DNA from: Winogradskyella sp046545555
GTDB lineage: Bacteria > Bacteroidota > Bacteroidia > Flavobacteriales > Flavobacteriaceae
Length of the DNA: 64,000 bases
NCBI RefSeq assembly: GCF_046545555.1
Contig: NZ_JBHZTH010000001.1
Coordinates: 1,488,001-1,552,000, forward strand
Direction of reading: 5' to 3'
The notes beneath the pieces are model-generated. The model was given only the letters and a program-made list of their open reading frames with translations. It was not told the origin of the DNA and searched no databases. The translations under genes were made by a program, and so were the position numbers. This document shows positions 18,198-27,600 of this stretch, piece by piece. The stretch's first letter is position 1. Each line of letters opens with the position of its first letter.

Positions 18198-18227
18198 AAT
18201 TCATCAAAAAATCAAAAATCAAAAATC

Positions 18228-18971
18228 ATGAAAAATTTAAAACACATCTTAATTATAACTTTGGTTATTTTGGGTCAAAGTTTAAAAGCACAATCAAAAA
18301 AGACCGTTGATGCTTTTAATAAGGTCATCATTAGTCCACATATCGAAACAACTTTTGTGCAAGGTGACGAAGAATCTGTTACTATTTTAGAAAATACTTT
18401 GTCTAATGATATTGTAAATATTGAAGTCAATAATGGAACACTCAGAGTGTATTTAGATGATGCGAAAATGACAACAAAACAAGAGAAAAGAGTTGAGAAC
18501 GGAATGAAGATGAAAGTGCCGATTTATAAAGGAAAAGTATTGACTGTAAAAGTTACTTATAAAACTATTGATGATTTATCATTACGTGGTGAGCAAAGCA
18601 TAGTTTGTGATAGCTCAATTGAGGTAGATGAATTTAGGCTTAAAATATATGGCGAGTCTGAGGTTACATTTAACGCTATGAATGTTAAAAATTTAAGTGC
18701 AGATATTTATGGTGAAAGTCAATTGGTAATAAAGAAAGGAGTTATTGATTACCAAAGAATAACGGCTTATGGAGAAGGAGAGATTAACGTGGTAGACGTT
18801 AAGAATAGAAAAGGAAAATATAGAGCTTTAGGAGAAGCTATATTTAGAGTAAATACTTCTGAGCACATAAAATTTACCGCGTTTGGTGAGGCTGAATTGT
18901 ACTATAAAGGAAATCCTGAAATAGATAGAGGTTTTGGTGTTGGCGCATCAACCATCGATCAAATTAACTAA
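18228..18971 (+). CDS. DUF2807 (GIN domain) exported protein
   Basis: A 247-residue protein with a signal peptide (about residues 1-21, cleavage after LKA) followed by a right-handed beta-helix-like domain of the DUF2807/GIN family. Repeating strands with YGES, YGES, YGEG and LGEA steps (about residues 140-225) are the family's hallmark. Such proteins are common in Bacteroidota, usually periplasmic or surface located and of unknown function, often linked to envelope stress systems. It is tightly packed between permease 6 and the second ATPase gene (9 bases to the latter), so it may be a periplasmic accessory of the transporter. Confidence 0.85.
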   Translation: MKNLKHILIITLVILGQSLKAQSKKTVDAFNKVIISPHIETTFVQGDEESVTILENTLSNDIVNIEVNNGTLRVYLDDAKMTTKQEKRVENGMKMKVPIYKGKVLTVKVTYKTIDDLSLRGEQSIVCDSSIEVDEFRLKIYGESEVTFNAMNVKNLSADIYGESQLVIKKGVIDYQRITAYGEGEINVVDVKNRKGKYRALGEAIFRVNTSEHIKFTAFGEAELYYKGNPEIDRGFGVGASTIDQIN

Positions 18972-18980
18972 TTAATCATT

Positions 18981-19652
18981 ATGTCAAATTCATTACTAAG
19001 TTTAAACGAAGCAATTAGAACAGTTAACTCAGGTAGCAATAAAGTCACGTTATTAGATAACATTGATTTACAAGTAAAAGAAGGGGAGTTTATTTCATTA
19101 ATGGGACCTTCTGGTTCTGGTAAATCTACCTTATTGAATTGTATCGGAATGTTAGATAGTTTTACAGGTGGTGGTTATACCTTTTTAGGAGAACCAGTAC
19201 ACAGTATGAAAGAGCGAAACAGATCTAAATTATATAAAGAGTATATAGGATTTGTATTTCAGGCCTATCATCTTATTGACGAGTTAACTGTTTGGGAAAA
19301 TATTGAAACTCCATTATTATATAAAAATGTTAAGTCGTCAGAGCGCAAAGCATTAGTTGCTGATATGCTAGATCGTTTTAATATTGTTGGAAAAAAGGAT
19401 TTATTCCCAGTTCAATTAAGTGGAGGACAACAACAATTAGTTGGAATTGCAAGAGCTTTAATCGGTAAACCAAAATTGATATTAGCGGATGAACCAACAG
19501 GAAATCTAAATTCGAAGCAGAGTACAGAAATTATGGAACTTTTTTCTCAATTGAATAAAGAAGGTGTGACGATTATACAAGCCACACACTCAGAAGATAA
19601 TGCTTCTTATGGCACCAGAGTAGTTAATCTATTGGACGGTAAAATCGTTTAG
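18981..19652 (+). CDS. MacB/LolD-type ABC ATPase with altered motifs
   Basis: A 223-residue ATPase of the LolD/MacB class. Walker A GPSGSGKST (residues 42-50), Q-loop FVFQAYHL, signature LSGGQ (146-150) and Walker B LILADE (166-171) are intact. Two normally strict positions differ: the signature tail reads QQQLVGIARAL instead of QQQRVAIARAL, and the D-loop reads NLNS (Asn177) instead of NLDS. The D-loop Asp helps couple the two ATP sites in this family, so the enzyme may be slow or may pair with the canonical ATPase at 547-1224. Whether homologues share these changes is not known from this sequence. It lies between the DUF2807 and TolC genes. Confidence 0.93.
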   Translation: MSNSLLSLNEAIRTVNSGSNKVTLLDNIDLQVKEGEFISLMGPSGSGKSTLLNCIGMLDSFTGGGYTFLGEPVHSMKERNRSKLYKEYIGFVFQAYHLIDELTVWENIETPLLYKNVKSSERKALVADMLDRFNIVGKKDLFPVQLSGGQQQLVGIARALIGKPKLILADEPTGNLNSKQSTEIMELFSQLNKEGVTIIQATHSEDNASYGTRVVNLLDGKIV

Positions 19653-19668
19653 CAACAACATAGAAATC

Positions 19669-21084
19669 ATGACAAATAGAAAATTAATTTTCGCCCTCAC
19701 AATTGTATTGGGTTTGGTAGGATATACTCAAGAATTATCTCAAAAAAGTTATGCTTTAGAAGAATGTATAACTATTGCGTTAGAAAATAATCTTGATTTA
19801 AAATCAGCAAATTTAAGAGCCAATACGGCAAAAGTGAATCATCAACAATCAAAAGCTAATATGTTGCCAAGTCTTAATGGTAATTTTAATTTAGGAGTTA
19901 ACGATGGTAGAAGTATTGATCCTTTTACCAATGATTTTATAAATCAAGAATTAACCTTCTCTAATATGGGATTAAGTCTAGACATGACTATTTTTAACGG
20001 ATTTAGATTATTAAATTCTGCTAAACAAGACTTATTAAATAGAAAAGCTTCTGAGTTAGAAAAAGAAGCTGCTCAGCAAGATTTAGTTTTAAATGTTACT
20101 CTGGCTTATCTTCAGGTTTTAAATAGTAACGCAGTTTTAGATTTAACTAAAGCAAGATATGAAACCACTAAAAAGCAGTTAAAGATTCAAAAAGACTTTT
20201 ATGATAACGAATCTGGTAACCCAGCTGATTATGCAGATATTTTGGGGCAAATCGCTAATGATGAAACGAGTATTTTAGTTTCAGAATCTAATTTGAATAG
20301 TACCAAACTGAATCTTGTACGCTTACTAAATTTGCCAGAGGATGTGCTTATTAATGCAGAGTCTATACTATTAGATTTCGAAAAATATAGTCTATCCGCT
20401 GATGAGGTGTATACACAAGCACTAGAAAACTTAGCGACATTTAAAGCTAATGAATTGCGTATTGAAGCGGCTAAAAAAGGAGTTAGTGTAGCGAAATCTC
20501 AGTTTACACCAGAAATATCTGTTTTTGGTGGCATAAATACCAACTATTCTAGTGCAGCGCAACTTTTCAATGCAACAGGTACAAGTATTGTAGATACAGG
20601 AGAATTTGTAACCGTCGATGGGCAAGATTTACCTGTAGTGACGGAGCAGACAAATTTTGAAGCTGCGTCTATCGGCTATGAAGATCAGTTAGATAATAAT
20701 CTAAATACGGTTATTGGTGTGGCCGTTAATGTGCCACTTTTTAATGGCTTTAGAGCTAAGAATAATGTAGCTTTAGAGAAGATTAGGGTAGAGGAGTCTA
20801 TGCTAGAATTAGAGCGAACACATTTAGATATAAAAAATACCATTGCACAGGTTCACTTTGATATGCAAGCTGTTTATGAACGCTATCAAAGTTTGCAGAA
20901 ACAAGTTGATGCTTATGAAGAGTCCTATCGCATTAACGAAATTAGGTTTAATAGTGGTGTTTCTAACTTCTTAAATTATGTGACAAGTAAAAATAATTTA
21001 GATAATGCTAAGGTTAACTTAGCAAATGCTAAATATGAGTATTTATTGCGTGTAAAGGTTTTAGACTATTACAGAGGCGTGTAA
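19669..21084 (+). CDS. TolC family outer membrane efflux protein
   Basis: A 471-residue outer membrane channel protein of the TolC family with a signal peptide (about residues 1-20). It shows the internal duplication of the family: two long helical segments, each starting with a pattern like ALEECITIALENNLDLKSA, with NVTLAYLQVLN (about 140-150) and its counterpart IKNTIAQVHFDMQAVYE near residues 385-400. The beta-strand segments contain GLSLDMTIFNGF and VAVNVPLFNGFRA, the usual membrane strands. It is the only outer membrane channel gene of the island and ends the second permease operon, so it probably completes a tripartite assembly with the HlyD-type adaptor of the first operon. Confidence 0.93.
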   Translation: MTNRKLIFALTIVLGLVGYTQELSQKSYALEECITIALENNLDLKSANLRANTAKVNHQQSKANMLPSLNGNFNLGVNDGRSIDPFTNDFINQELTFSNMGLSLDMTIFNGFRLLNSAKQDLLNRKASELEKEAAQQDLVLNVTLAYLQVLNSNAVLDLTKARYETTKKQLKIQKDFYDNESGNPADYADILGQIANDETSILVSESNLNSTKLNLVRLLNLPEDVLINAESILLDFEKYSLSADEVYTQALENLATFKANELRIEAAKKGVSVAKSQFTPEISVFGGINTNYSSAAQLFNATGTSIVDTGEFVTVDGQDLPVVTEQTNFEAASIGYEDQLDNNLNTVIGVAVNVPLFNGFRAKNNVALEKIRVEESMLELERTHLDIKNTIAQVHFDMQAVYERYQSLQKQVDAYEESYRINEIRFNSGVSNFLNYVTSKNNLDNAKVNLANAKYEYLLRVKVLDYYRGV

Positions 21085-21105
21085 ATTAATTCCATTTTAA
21101 TTTAC
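21081..21105. terminator. AT-rich hairpin at the convergent TolC / aldo-keto reductase junction
   Basis: The two convergent genes end one base apart, and a perfect inverted repeat GTAAATTAA (21081-21089) and TTAATTTAC (21097-21105) spans both stop codons. There is no clear T-run on either side, so it would be a weak bidirectional terminator at best. Confidence 0.35.
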
Positions 21106-22045
21106 CTCGTTCTTCCCAATAACTTTTCGGAGAAACACTAAATGATTTTAGTTTTTCGATTTCGGTTTGGTCCAATTCAAAATTCAAAGCTTTTAAATTC
21201 TGTTCGATTTGCTTACAATTAGATGCACCACTTAATAGTATCGTAGGTTCTAAATAGTCTATTATAAAACGTAAGCCAATAGCGTCTGCACCAACACTAT
21301 ATTTTGTAGCAAGTAGATCGAGATAGTCATAGATGGTTTTATAGTTTTGAAATGATTTATTTCTAAATATGCGGCCATTTGCTAATGCTTCTTTAATTAT
21401 AACGGTCTTTCCGTTTGCTAACAACTCCTTTAAAACCAAATAACACGATTGGTCAAAAAGATTAAAAGTTACTTGGTAACTATCAAATAAAGCCTCATTA
21501 TCAAAAATTATATCTCGGGCTTTTTCAATTATTTTAATTTGTTCTGTTCCGCTTGATGATATTCCTATTTTTAGATTATGATTTTTCTTCAATTGGTTTA
21601 GTCTAGATAAGACAGCCTTATTAGATAAAACACCACTATCTAAGGTTGCAGAATGAATTTGATAAATTTTTAAATTAGGTAGTAACGCTTTAGAAATTTC
21701 CCATTGCTCATTGAGTTTAGTAATAGAATGTTCTTTAATTTCATGTTTACCATCAAATCCTATTTCCCAATTTGCAACGTAAGTATAACCGAATTTTGTG
21801 GAGAGGTTTACATCATTATGTTTTCGCGAGTTATTCCAATCCAATAAAAATTTTTCACCTAAACCATAAGAAGGAGCGACGTCAAAAGCTCTAATACCAA
21901 GAGCATAGCTATTATCTAAAACTTTTAGAGCGTTTTCGTTAAAGGCCTCAATTGATTTGTCTATTTGCTTTTGAGTTCTTATGTTAATATAATCTGGCCT
22001 ACCTAAAGCGGCCAAACCCAGTCCTATTTTAGTTTGTCTAGACAT
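21086..22045 (-). CDS. Aldo/keto reductase family oxidoreductase
   Basis: A 319-residue TIM-barrel NADPH-dependent reductase. The catalytic tetrad is visible as Asp55 (FDVAPSYGLGE), Tyr60, Lys84 (LSTKFGY) and His131 (YQIHSATLDS). The substrate is not predictable. The C-terminal part holds LSGASNCKQIEQNLKAL, the cofactor-binding loop typical of bacterial D-threo-aldose dehydrogenase-like members. The start codon lies inside the end of the glutaredoxin-like gene (22-base overlap), so the two are translationally coupled and may act in one redox step. Confidence 0.88.
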   Translation of the reverse strand: MSRQTKIGLGLAALGRPDYINIRTQKQIDKSIEAFNENALKVLDNSYALGIRAFDVAPSYGLGEKFLLDWNNSRKHNDVNLSTKFGYTYVANWEIGFDGKHEIKEHSITKLNEQWEISKALLPNLKIYQIHSATLDSGVLSNKAVLSRLNQLKKNHNLKIGISSSGTEQIKIIEKARDIIFDNEALFDSYQVTFNLFDQSCYLVLKELLANGKTVIIKEALANGRIFRNKSFQNYKTIYDYLDLLATKYSVGADAIGLRFIIDYLEPTILLSGASNCKQIEQNLKALNFELDQTEIEKLKSFSVSPKSYWEERGKLKWN

Positions 22046-22275
22046 TTTAAAAGGTCTTTATCTGATGGATTTCTTAAGGTCTTAGAATTAATGGTAATAG
22101 TGGGGAAATTAAGTTTTCTACTCTTATATAAACTTCTTAATTCGTCTGCAAATAAGTCATTTAATTCAACATCTAAAAAAGTGTATTCAAGATTTAAATT
22201 TTCTAAAAAGCTTTTGTAATATCCTGTCTTGTGACAACGCTCTGCGCCGAATAATTTTATATTTTGATATGCCAT
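22024..22275 (-). CDS. Glutaredoxin-like small protein
   Basis: An 83-residue thioredoxin-fold protein. The first strand IKLFGAERCHKTGYYKSFL carries a CxxT active site (Cys14 region) instead of the dithiol CPYC, so it is a monothiol type. The cis-proline loop is present as NFPTITIN near residues 57-64. The length matches small glutaredoxin or NrdH-like proteins. It overlaps the aldo/keto reductase start by 22 bases and lies 65 bases downstream of msrA, within a group concerned with thiol and methionine redox chemistry. Confidence 0.7.
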   Translation of the reverse strand: MAYQNIKLFGAERCHKTGYYKSFLENLNLEYTFLDVELNDLFADELRSLYKSRKLNFPTITINSKTLRNPSDKDLLKCLDKLK

Positions 22276-22340
22276 TTTTTAACAACTGTCTTGTTTAGAA
22301 TACCCAAAGTAACTATAATGATCACTTTTGATATTTGTAA

Positions 22341-22886
22341 TTAGGCACTTTTTAACTTATCTGAATGAAGCTTACGTAGCTTAGACAATTTTGGGTCAAT
22401 AACAAAGCTACAATAACCATAGTCTGGATTATTTTTATAGAAGTCCTGATGTTCTTTTTCAGCTTCATAAAAAGTAACAGCTTCAGATATTTCTGTAACT
22501 ATCGGGTTTTCGTAATATTGTGACAATTCATTGATTACCAGTTCTGCTATTTCTTTTTGTTTGTCATTATGGTAATAAATAACGGAGCGGTATTGCGTAC
22601 CACGATCAGCACCTTGTCGGTTAAGAGTCGTAGGATTGTGAGTGGTCATAAAAATGATTAAAATATCTTCATAAGTAATCATATTGGCATCAAACTTTAC
22701 TTTAATAACTTCAGCATGGCCAGTTAAACCAGAGCATATTTCTCTATATGTAGGTCGTCCAGGCACAGTTCCTCCTGAGTAACCAGACACGACTTCTTTC
22801 ACACCTTTTACTTCTTGGAATACAGCTTCAGTACACCAAAAGCAACCTCCACCAATTGTGGCAATTTGTAAATTTGTAGTTGTCAT
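22341..22886 (-). CDS. msrA: Peptide-methionine (S)-S-oxide reductase MsrA
   Basis: A 181-residue enzyme that reduces the S-form of methionine sulfoxide in proteins. The catalytic Cys15 lies in GGGCFWCTEAVF (residues 12-23), followed by VVSGYSGG and the substrate-binding segment GLTGHAEVIKVKFD. The later motif DRGTQYRSVIYYH (about 92-104) is also typical. No signal peptide, so it is cytoplasmic. The start codon overlaps the msrB stop by one base, so both reductases are made from one transcript and act on the two stereoisomers. Confidence 0.96.
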   Translation of the reverse strand: MTTTNLQIATIGGGCFWCTEAVFQEVKGVKEVVSGYSGGTVPGRPTYREICSGLTGHAEVIKVKFDANMITYEDILIIFMTTHNPTTLNRQGADRGTQYRSVIYYHNDKQKEIAELVINELSQYYENPIVTEISEAVTFYEAEKEHQDFYKNNPDYGYCSFVIDPKLSKLRKLHSDKLKSA

Positions 22887-23338
22887 TATGAAATCTCCTT
22901 ATCTAAAATCATTGATTCAGAATTAATACAATAGCGTAGTCCACTAGGTTCTGGTCCATCAGGAAAGACATGTCCTAAATGACCATCACAGGTATTACAC
23001 ATTACTTCGACACGCACCATACCGAAAGAAGAATCTTTATGGTATTTAATAGCGTTTTCTTTAATTGGTTGTGTAAAACTTGGCCATCCAGTGCCAGATT
23101 CAAACTTTATTGTTGAGTCAAACAATGGTGTATCACAACAAACACAATTGTACTGACCTTCGTCGTAAATACTGCATAGTTCTCCACTTCCAGGGCGTTC
23201 TGTGCCTTTTTGCCTTGTGATTCTAAATTGTTCTACAGTTAATTGATTTCCCCATTCCTCTTGTGTTTTTTCAACGCGTCTATCGGGCGTTGGATTTCCT
23301 TTAACGGAAAATTGGATAACGTCTTTCCAAGTTAGCAT
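22886..23338 (-). CDS. msrB: Peptide-methionine (R)-S-oxide reductase MsrB
   Basis: A 150-residue enzyme that reduces the R-form of methionine sulfoxide. Two CxxC zinc sites are visible: Cys65/Cys68 (CVCC) and Cys114/Cys117 (CNTC). The catalytic residue is Cys137 in RYCINS. GTGWPSFTQP (residues 82-91) and GHLGHVFPDGP are the usual core motifs. No signal peptide is seen. It is the first gene of the msrB-msrA pair and is preceded by a purine-rich AAGGACA about 6-12 bases before the start, one of few Shine-Dalgarno-like sites in the window. Confidence 0.96.
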   Translation of the reverse strand: MLTWKDVIQFSVKGNPTPDRRVEKTQEEWGNQLTVEQFRITRQKGTERPGSGELCSIYDEGQYNCVCCDTPLFDSTIKFESGTGWPSFTQPIKENAIKYHKDSSFGMVRVEVMCNTCDGHLGHVFPDGPEPSGLRYCINSESMILDKEIS

Positions 23339-23393
23339 ACTTTTATGTCCTTTCTTTTATATTTAACATGGTTATTGTAAATATAGTCGAAAA

Positions 23394-23431
23394 AAAGATC
23401 AGAAAATTACTTAAATAATTTTCTGATCTTT
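23394..23431 (-). terminator. Intrinsic terminator of the 49-residue membrane protein gene
   Basis: A perfect 16-base inverted repeat AAAGATCAGAAAATTA (23394-23409) and its complement (23416-23431) encloses a six-base loop. On the - strand it is followed by seven T. It stands 23 bases after the stop of the small gene at 23455 and before msrB, and it has a weaker T-run in the + direction, so it separates the two - strand transcription units. Confidence 0.8.
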
Positions 23432-23454
23432 TATCTATTTATTTGCCGTGTATA

Positions 23455-23604
23455 TTATGAACCTAGAGTAAAGTAAGTTGCTGTTACAGCTAAAATTAAA
23501 ATTACTAAAACGCTTGAAACTAATGCGGCGGTAAACTTTGTCTTTGCATCTTTTTGAAAGATATAATCTCGTCTTGTGTCATCTTCTTCTTTTATAAACT
23601 TCAT
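23455..23604 (-). CDS. Small single-span membrane protein, 49 residues
   Basis: An intact frame of 49 residues, MKFIKEEDDTRRDYIFQKDA at the start, then a hydrophobic helix (about residues 25-46, AALVSSVLVILILAVTATYF) and end LGS. The charged N-terminal half should be cytoplasmic. The open frame, the helix, and the strong terminator placed directly after the stop support a real gene. No family is recognised, and it is too short for reliable annotation from sequence alone. Confidence 0.6.
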   Translation of the reverse strand: MKFIKEEDDTRRDYIFQKDAKTKFTAALVSSVLVILILAVTATYFTLGS

Positions 23605-23767
23605 GTTTTATTTGTTTGATTCTCATTAATATAAGGATATATTAATGCTTTTAAGAACAATTGAAATGCTTTAACAAAACAATATTATTTTATATTAAAG
23701 AATGTTAAAATAATGATATTCATTTTTTTATCCAGTTGCTATTAAAGCGCTACACTTTAAAATATTT

Positions 23768-24005
23768 TGCTAAATGCTAAATGCTAAATGCTAAATGCTA
23801 AATGCTAAATGCTAAATGCTAANNNNNNNNNNNNNNNNNNNNNNNNNNNNNNNNNNNNNNNNNNNNNNNNNNNNNNNNNNNNNNNNNNNNNNNNNNNNNN
23901 NNNNNNNNNNNNNNNNNNNNNNTGCTAAATGCTAAATGCTAAATGCTAAATGCTAAATGCTAAATGCTAAATGCTAAATGCTAAATGCTAAATGCTAAAT
24001 GCTAA
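23768..24005. repeat. 7-bp tandem repeat (TGCTAAA)n with an assembly gap
   Basis: Almost perfect head-to-tail copies of TGCTAAA: about 7.9 copies before the N gap and 11.9 copies after it, so at least 19 copies are seen. A period of 7 moves through all frames and creates TAA stops on the + strand and TAG stops on the - strand, so it is noncoding. It lies between the divergent 49-residue gene and the giant adhesin gene. The gap almost certainly reflects failure to assemble the array, and copy number is unknown. Confidence 0.9.
23823..23922. other. Assembly gap (100 N) inside the heptamer repeat
   Basis: Exactly 100 N flanked on both sides by the same 7-bp repeat. The round number suggests a placeholder rather than a measured length. 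Confidence 0.98.
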
Positions 24006-24690
24006 TGTCCCCTAACTTTGGATTTTGGTTGATGGTCTATTATAGTGCAGAAGTTTAAGCGCTAAAGATTGTTTAAAACCATTTAACGTGAGATTCTGTT
24101 ATGTGAACGTTGTAAAACGTTGATCTATCTAATTTTATAATAGAGTGCAAGTATACCGATTAATATTGCCTGAAAATAATTAGTACAATTTAATGATGTT
24201 AAAATGTTAATTATAAGTTAGTTAGATTTTATAATGTGTTACTGATTTTTTTATTTAAATTAGTTGAATATCAAAAAGAGTTTTTAATTAGTCTATTCCT
24301 AATTGAATAGTATTAATTAGATATAAGGTTTAAAGACGCATAGTTTCCTTAAACGATGTTAATAGTTCCGTAGCTAAGTCTAAATCCTATTTTTTACATT
24401 ATATAAATTACGGATGTCGCCTCCTTAAGCGGTACATTGTTAACTAATTTAATTATTTAAACGGTCGCGAAATGCACTATTATTTTGTATAGGATTTATA
24501 AATTATGAGTTGGTGTTATAACTGAAATTCAAATTTATTTTATACAATTAAAGTAAAATACTACAATAAAAATACTTTTTATCGATAAAATATGTATATT
24601 GTCGATATTATTGTTTTTTATTTAGAAAAAATTAAGAAAAAATACAATAAAGGTATATTCGAAAATTAAAGCCTATTAAACTAAAATTAC
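24006..24690. other. Long noncoding region before the giant adhesin gene
   Basis: About 685 bases of very AT-rich DNA without a credible reading frame. Short palindromes are present (for example AACGTT, four bases, AACGTT near 24105-24120), but none is distinctive. This stretch must contain the promoter and leader of the adhesin gene. I see no clear TTTG/TAnnTTTG pair and no RNA family that I recognise. Confidence 0.6.
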
Positions 24691-27600
24691 ATGAGCAATT
24701 TCTACTTAAACATTGGAAAACAATTGTCAAAAGGAGCTAACAAATATTTGATATTTTTTGTTCTTTTTTTACTGTTCTGTTTTAAAATTAACGCACAATC
24801 TTGTACCGTAAATGCGGGTATAGATCAAATAATTTGTGCGAACGATACTTTGCAGTTAGATGGAACGACTCCAGATACATATGCAGAAGGTCCAACATGG
24901 ACGCAAATCTCTGGTCCATCTGTATTAATAAGTGATCCGTCTGATCCTGACCCAACAATTACGGGTTATGTTGGCGGTAATACTTACGTATTTGAGTTGG
25001 CAGCTGTATGTTTTAATGGTAGTACTCCGTCTCAAACTGTTACTATAACGGTAGAACCAATAACGCAAGCAACTGCAGGTCCAGATATTGAGTCTTGTCC
25101 AGATTCGTCAGGGTCTCTTATAATTAATGGTAATGCACCACTTAATCCGGGAGAAACAGGAGAATGGGTCATTGTTGGTGGTAATCCTGCTGGAGTGTCA
25201 ATAGGTGATTCAGCTTCAGAAGTTACAACCATAACTTTACCAGAAGGTTCTGCAGGAAGTACAACTTTACAATGGGTAATAACAGGTCCAGAATATGCGC
25301 CTGGTCAGTCATGTCAATCATTTTCAGATCCAGTTACTATAACTAATATTGGTGGAGTGGATCCAGTTGATGCTGGTCCAGACGATGAGTTACCAAATTG
25401 TTATACAGTAAGTCAAAGTACAAACCTTAATGGTTCTTTTGCTGGTAATAACATAAACGGACAACAAGGAACATGGACTTTTGTGAGTGGTCCTAATACA
25501 CCATCAATTGCAAATCCTAATAATAATAATACAGGTGTTAGTGGATTAACTGAAGGTGAGTATACTTTTAGATGGGATGTTCTTGGGCCATGTGTTTCAG
25601 GTAGTGATACCGTTACTATAACTGTACCTCCTGCAACTCAAGATGTTTCACCCGCTACAGTACAAGACCCAACAATTACGTTTTGTGATCCTTCTACAGA
25701 TCAAGCTACACTCGTAGGTTCCCTTGGTGCCTTTACAAATGAGTCTGTTTTATGGGTGCAAACTGGCGGACCTGCCGCTACAATAGTTGACGAAGACAAT
25801 AGTACGACTCAAGTAACCGGTTTAAGTTCTCCTAACACATATACTTTTAGCTATACGATTACAAACGATGACACTATGTGTACATCATCAGCAAATGTAA
25901 CTATACGATATAACGTAGACCCTATAAGTATTTTAGTTAACGGCGGTGATAATATTACTGGTAATTGCGGACAAACATCATTTAATGTTCCATTTATTTT
26001 TAGTAGTGGAAACGAAACACAATATAGTATTATTAATGGTCCAGCTGATTCAGCTTTATCATTCCCAACAAATTATGTTGGTGCGGGTAATAGTCCAACA
26101 ACAATAAATTCATTCGATGTTTCAGGTACTTATACTGTAAACTTTAGAAGAAGAAGAACAGGAAATCAATTACAAGGTTGTGACGAAGCTAATAGTACTA
26201 TTAGTATCTATGTCTCAACTCCTATTTCGGGATCTAATGCTGGTTCACCTCAAGAATTTATTTGTGGACAAATTGATGGTAATTTGGCTGGTAATACTTT
26301 ATTACCAGGTGAGACCTCTATCTGGTCTCTCGTTGATGGACCTGATGGAATGACAAATGACGTTATTGGTGATCGTTACGCACAGACAACAACCATTGGT
26401 CAAGCTCCATCTCAGGCAATGATTCCAGGGCTTTATACATTCAGCTATACAGTATCGGCTGGCCCGGAATGTACACCTCCTGCTGTTTCAACAACTACAG
26501 TTACCATTACACCACTTTCTAATTTACCAACAGACGCAGGAGCTGCTCAAACGATATGTTTTAATGCTCCAGTACAATTAGCTGCGGCACCATTATTAGA
26601 TAGTCAAGTAGGTATTTGGACAGCTTCAGATCCAAGTGTTGTTTTTGAAGATGATTCAGATCCAAATACAATTGCAACTGGTTTTTCATTACCATCTACG
26701 GTATATACTTTATCTTGGTCTGTGGACGAAGCTGCAGGTTTTCCAGATTGTGCACCAGCTGAAGTTGACACTGTAGAGATAACAACATTAGCTGACGAGT
26801 CACCTACCATAGCAGATGCTGGTGCAGATTTTTGTTTACCAGATGGCACGATTTCAATTCCAAATTTAGCAGGTAATACACCGGAAGCAGATGAAACAGG
26901 TACATGGACGCAAATTTCAGGACCTTCAGCAGCCAATTTTATTGATGATGAAGATCCAACTACTTCCGTAGATAATTTAATAAATGGTCAATATATCTTT
27001 AGATGGTCTATCGGGTACACTGCCCCAGCTCCAAACGGATGTCCAGAAACATTTGACGAGGTTGAAGTTGTCATTGCCGACACAGGTACAACCGTAGATG
27101 CTGGTTTAGATCAAAGTCTATGTTTAGATCCTGTTGCTTTATCATTTTCTATGAATGCACAAGACCCAACTCCTTTTGGAGGTGTAGGTACTTGGACTTT
27201 AGTCTCAGGTCTATCGGGTTATACGGTTGACGACGAAAATAGTCCAACTGCGACGTTTTCAAATTTATTAGACGGAACGTATGTGTTTGAATGGGTTATT
27301 GCTTATGGTAATTGTACAACAGCAGGAGCTGCTGATCAAGTAGAGATTGAGGTGGGCATTCCGCCAACTACAGCAAATATACAAGGTGGTGATCAAGTAG
27401 TTTGTGCACAAACCAACACAACAATTACAGCAGATCCTCTTCTAAATCCTAATGCTGAAACTGGAGCTTGGTCGATAGTTTCTGGCCCTAATTCTCCAAA
27501 TATAGATAATCCAGGTAATAACTCAATAAATGTTACTGGACTTACTACTGGTTCTTATGTGTTTAGATGGACTACAGTTAGTGGTTCTCCTTTATGTTCT

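Noticed and set aside
1..21084. The tandem permeases as a mobile element or integrated plasmid segment
   Set aside because: No transposase, integrase, terminal repeats or tRNA junction is seen. Local duplication explains the array.
23773..24005. CRISPR array at the heptamer repeat
   Set aside because: The unit is 7 bp in direct contact with the next copy; there are no spacers and no cas genes.
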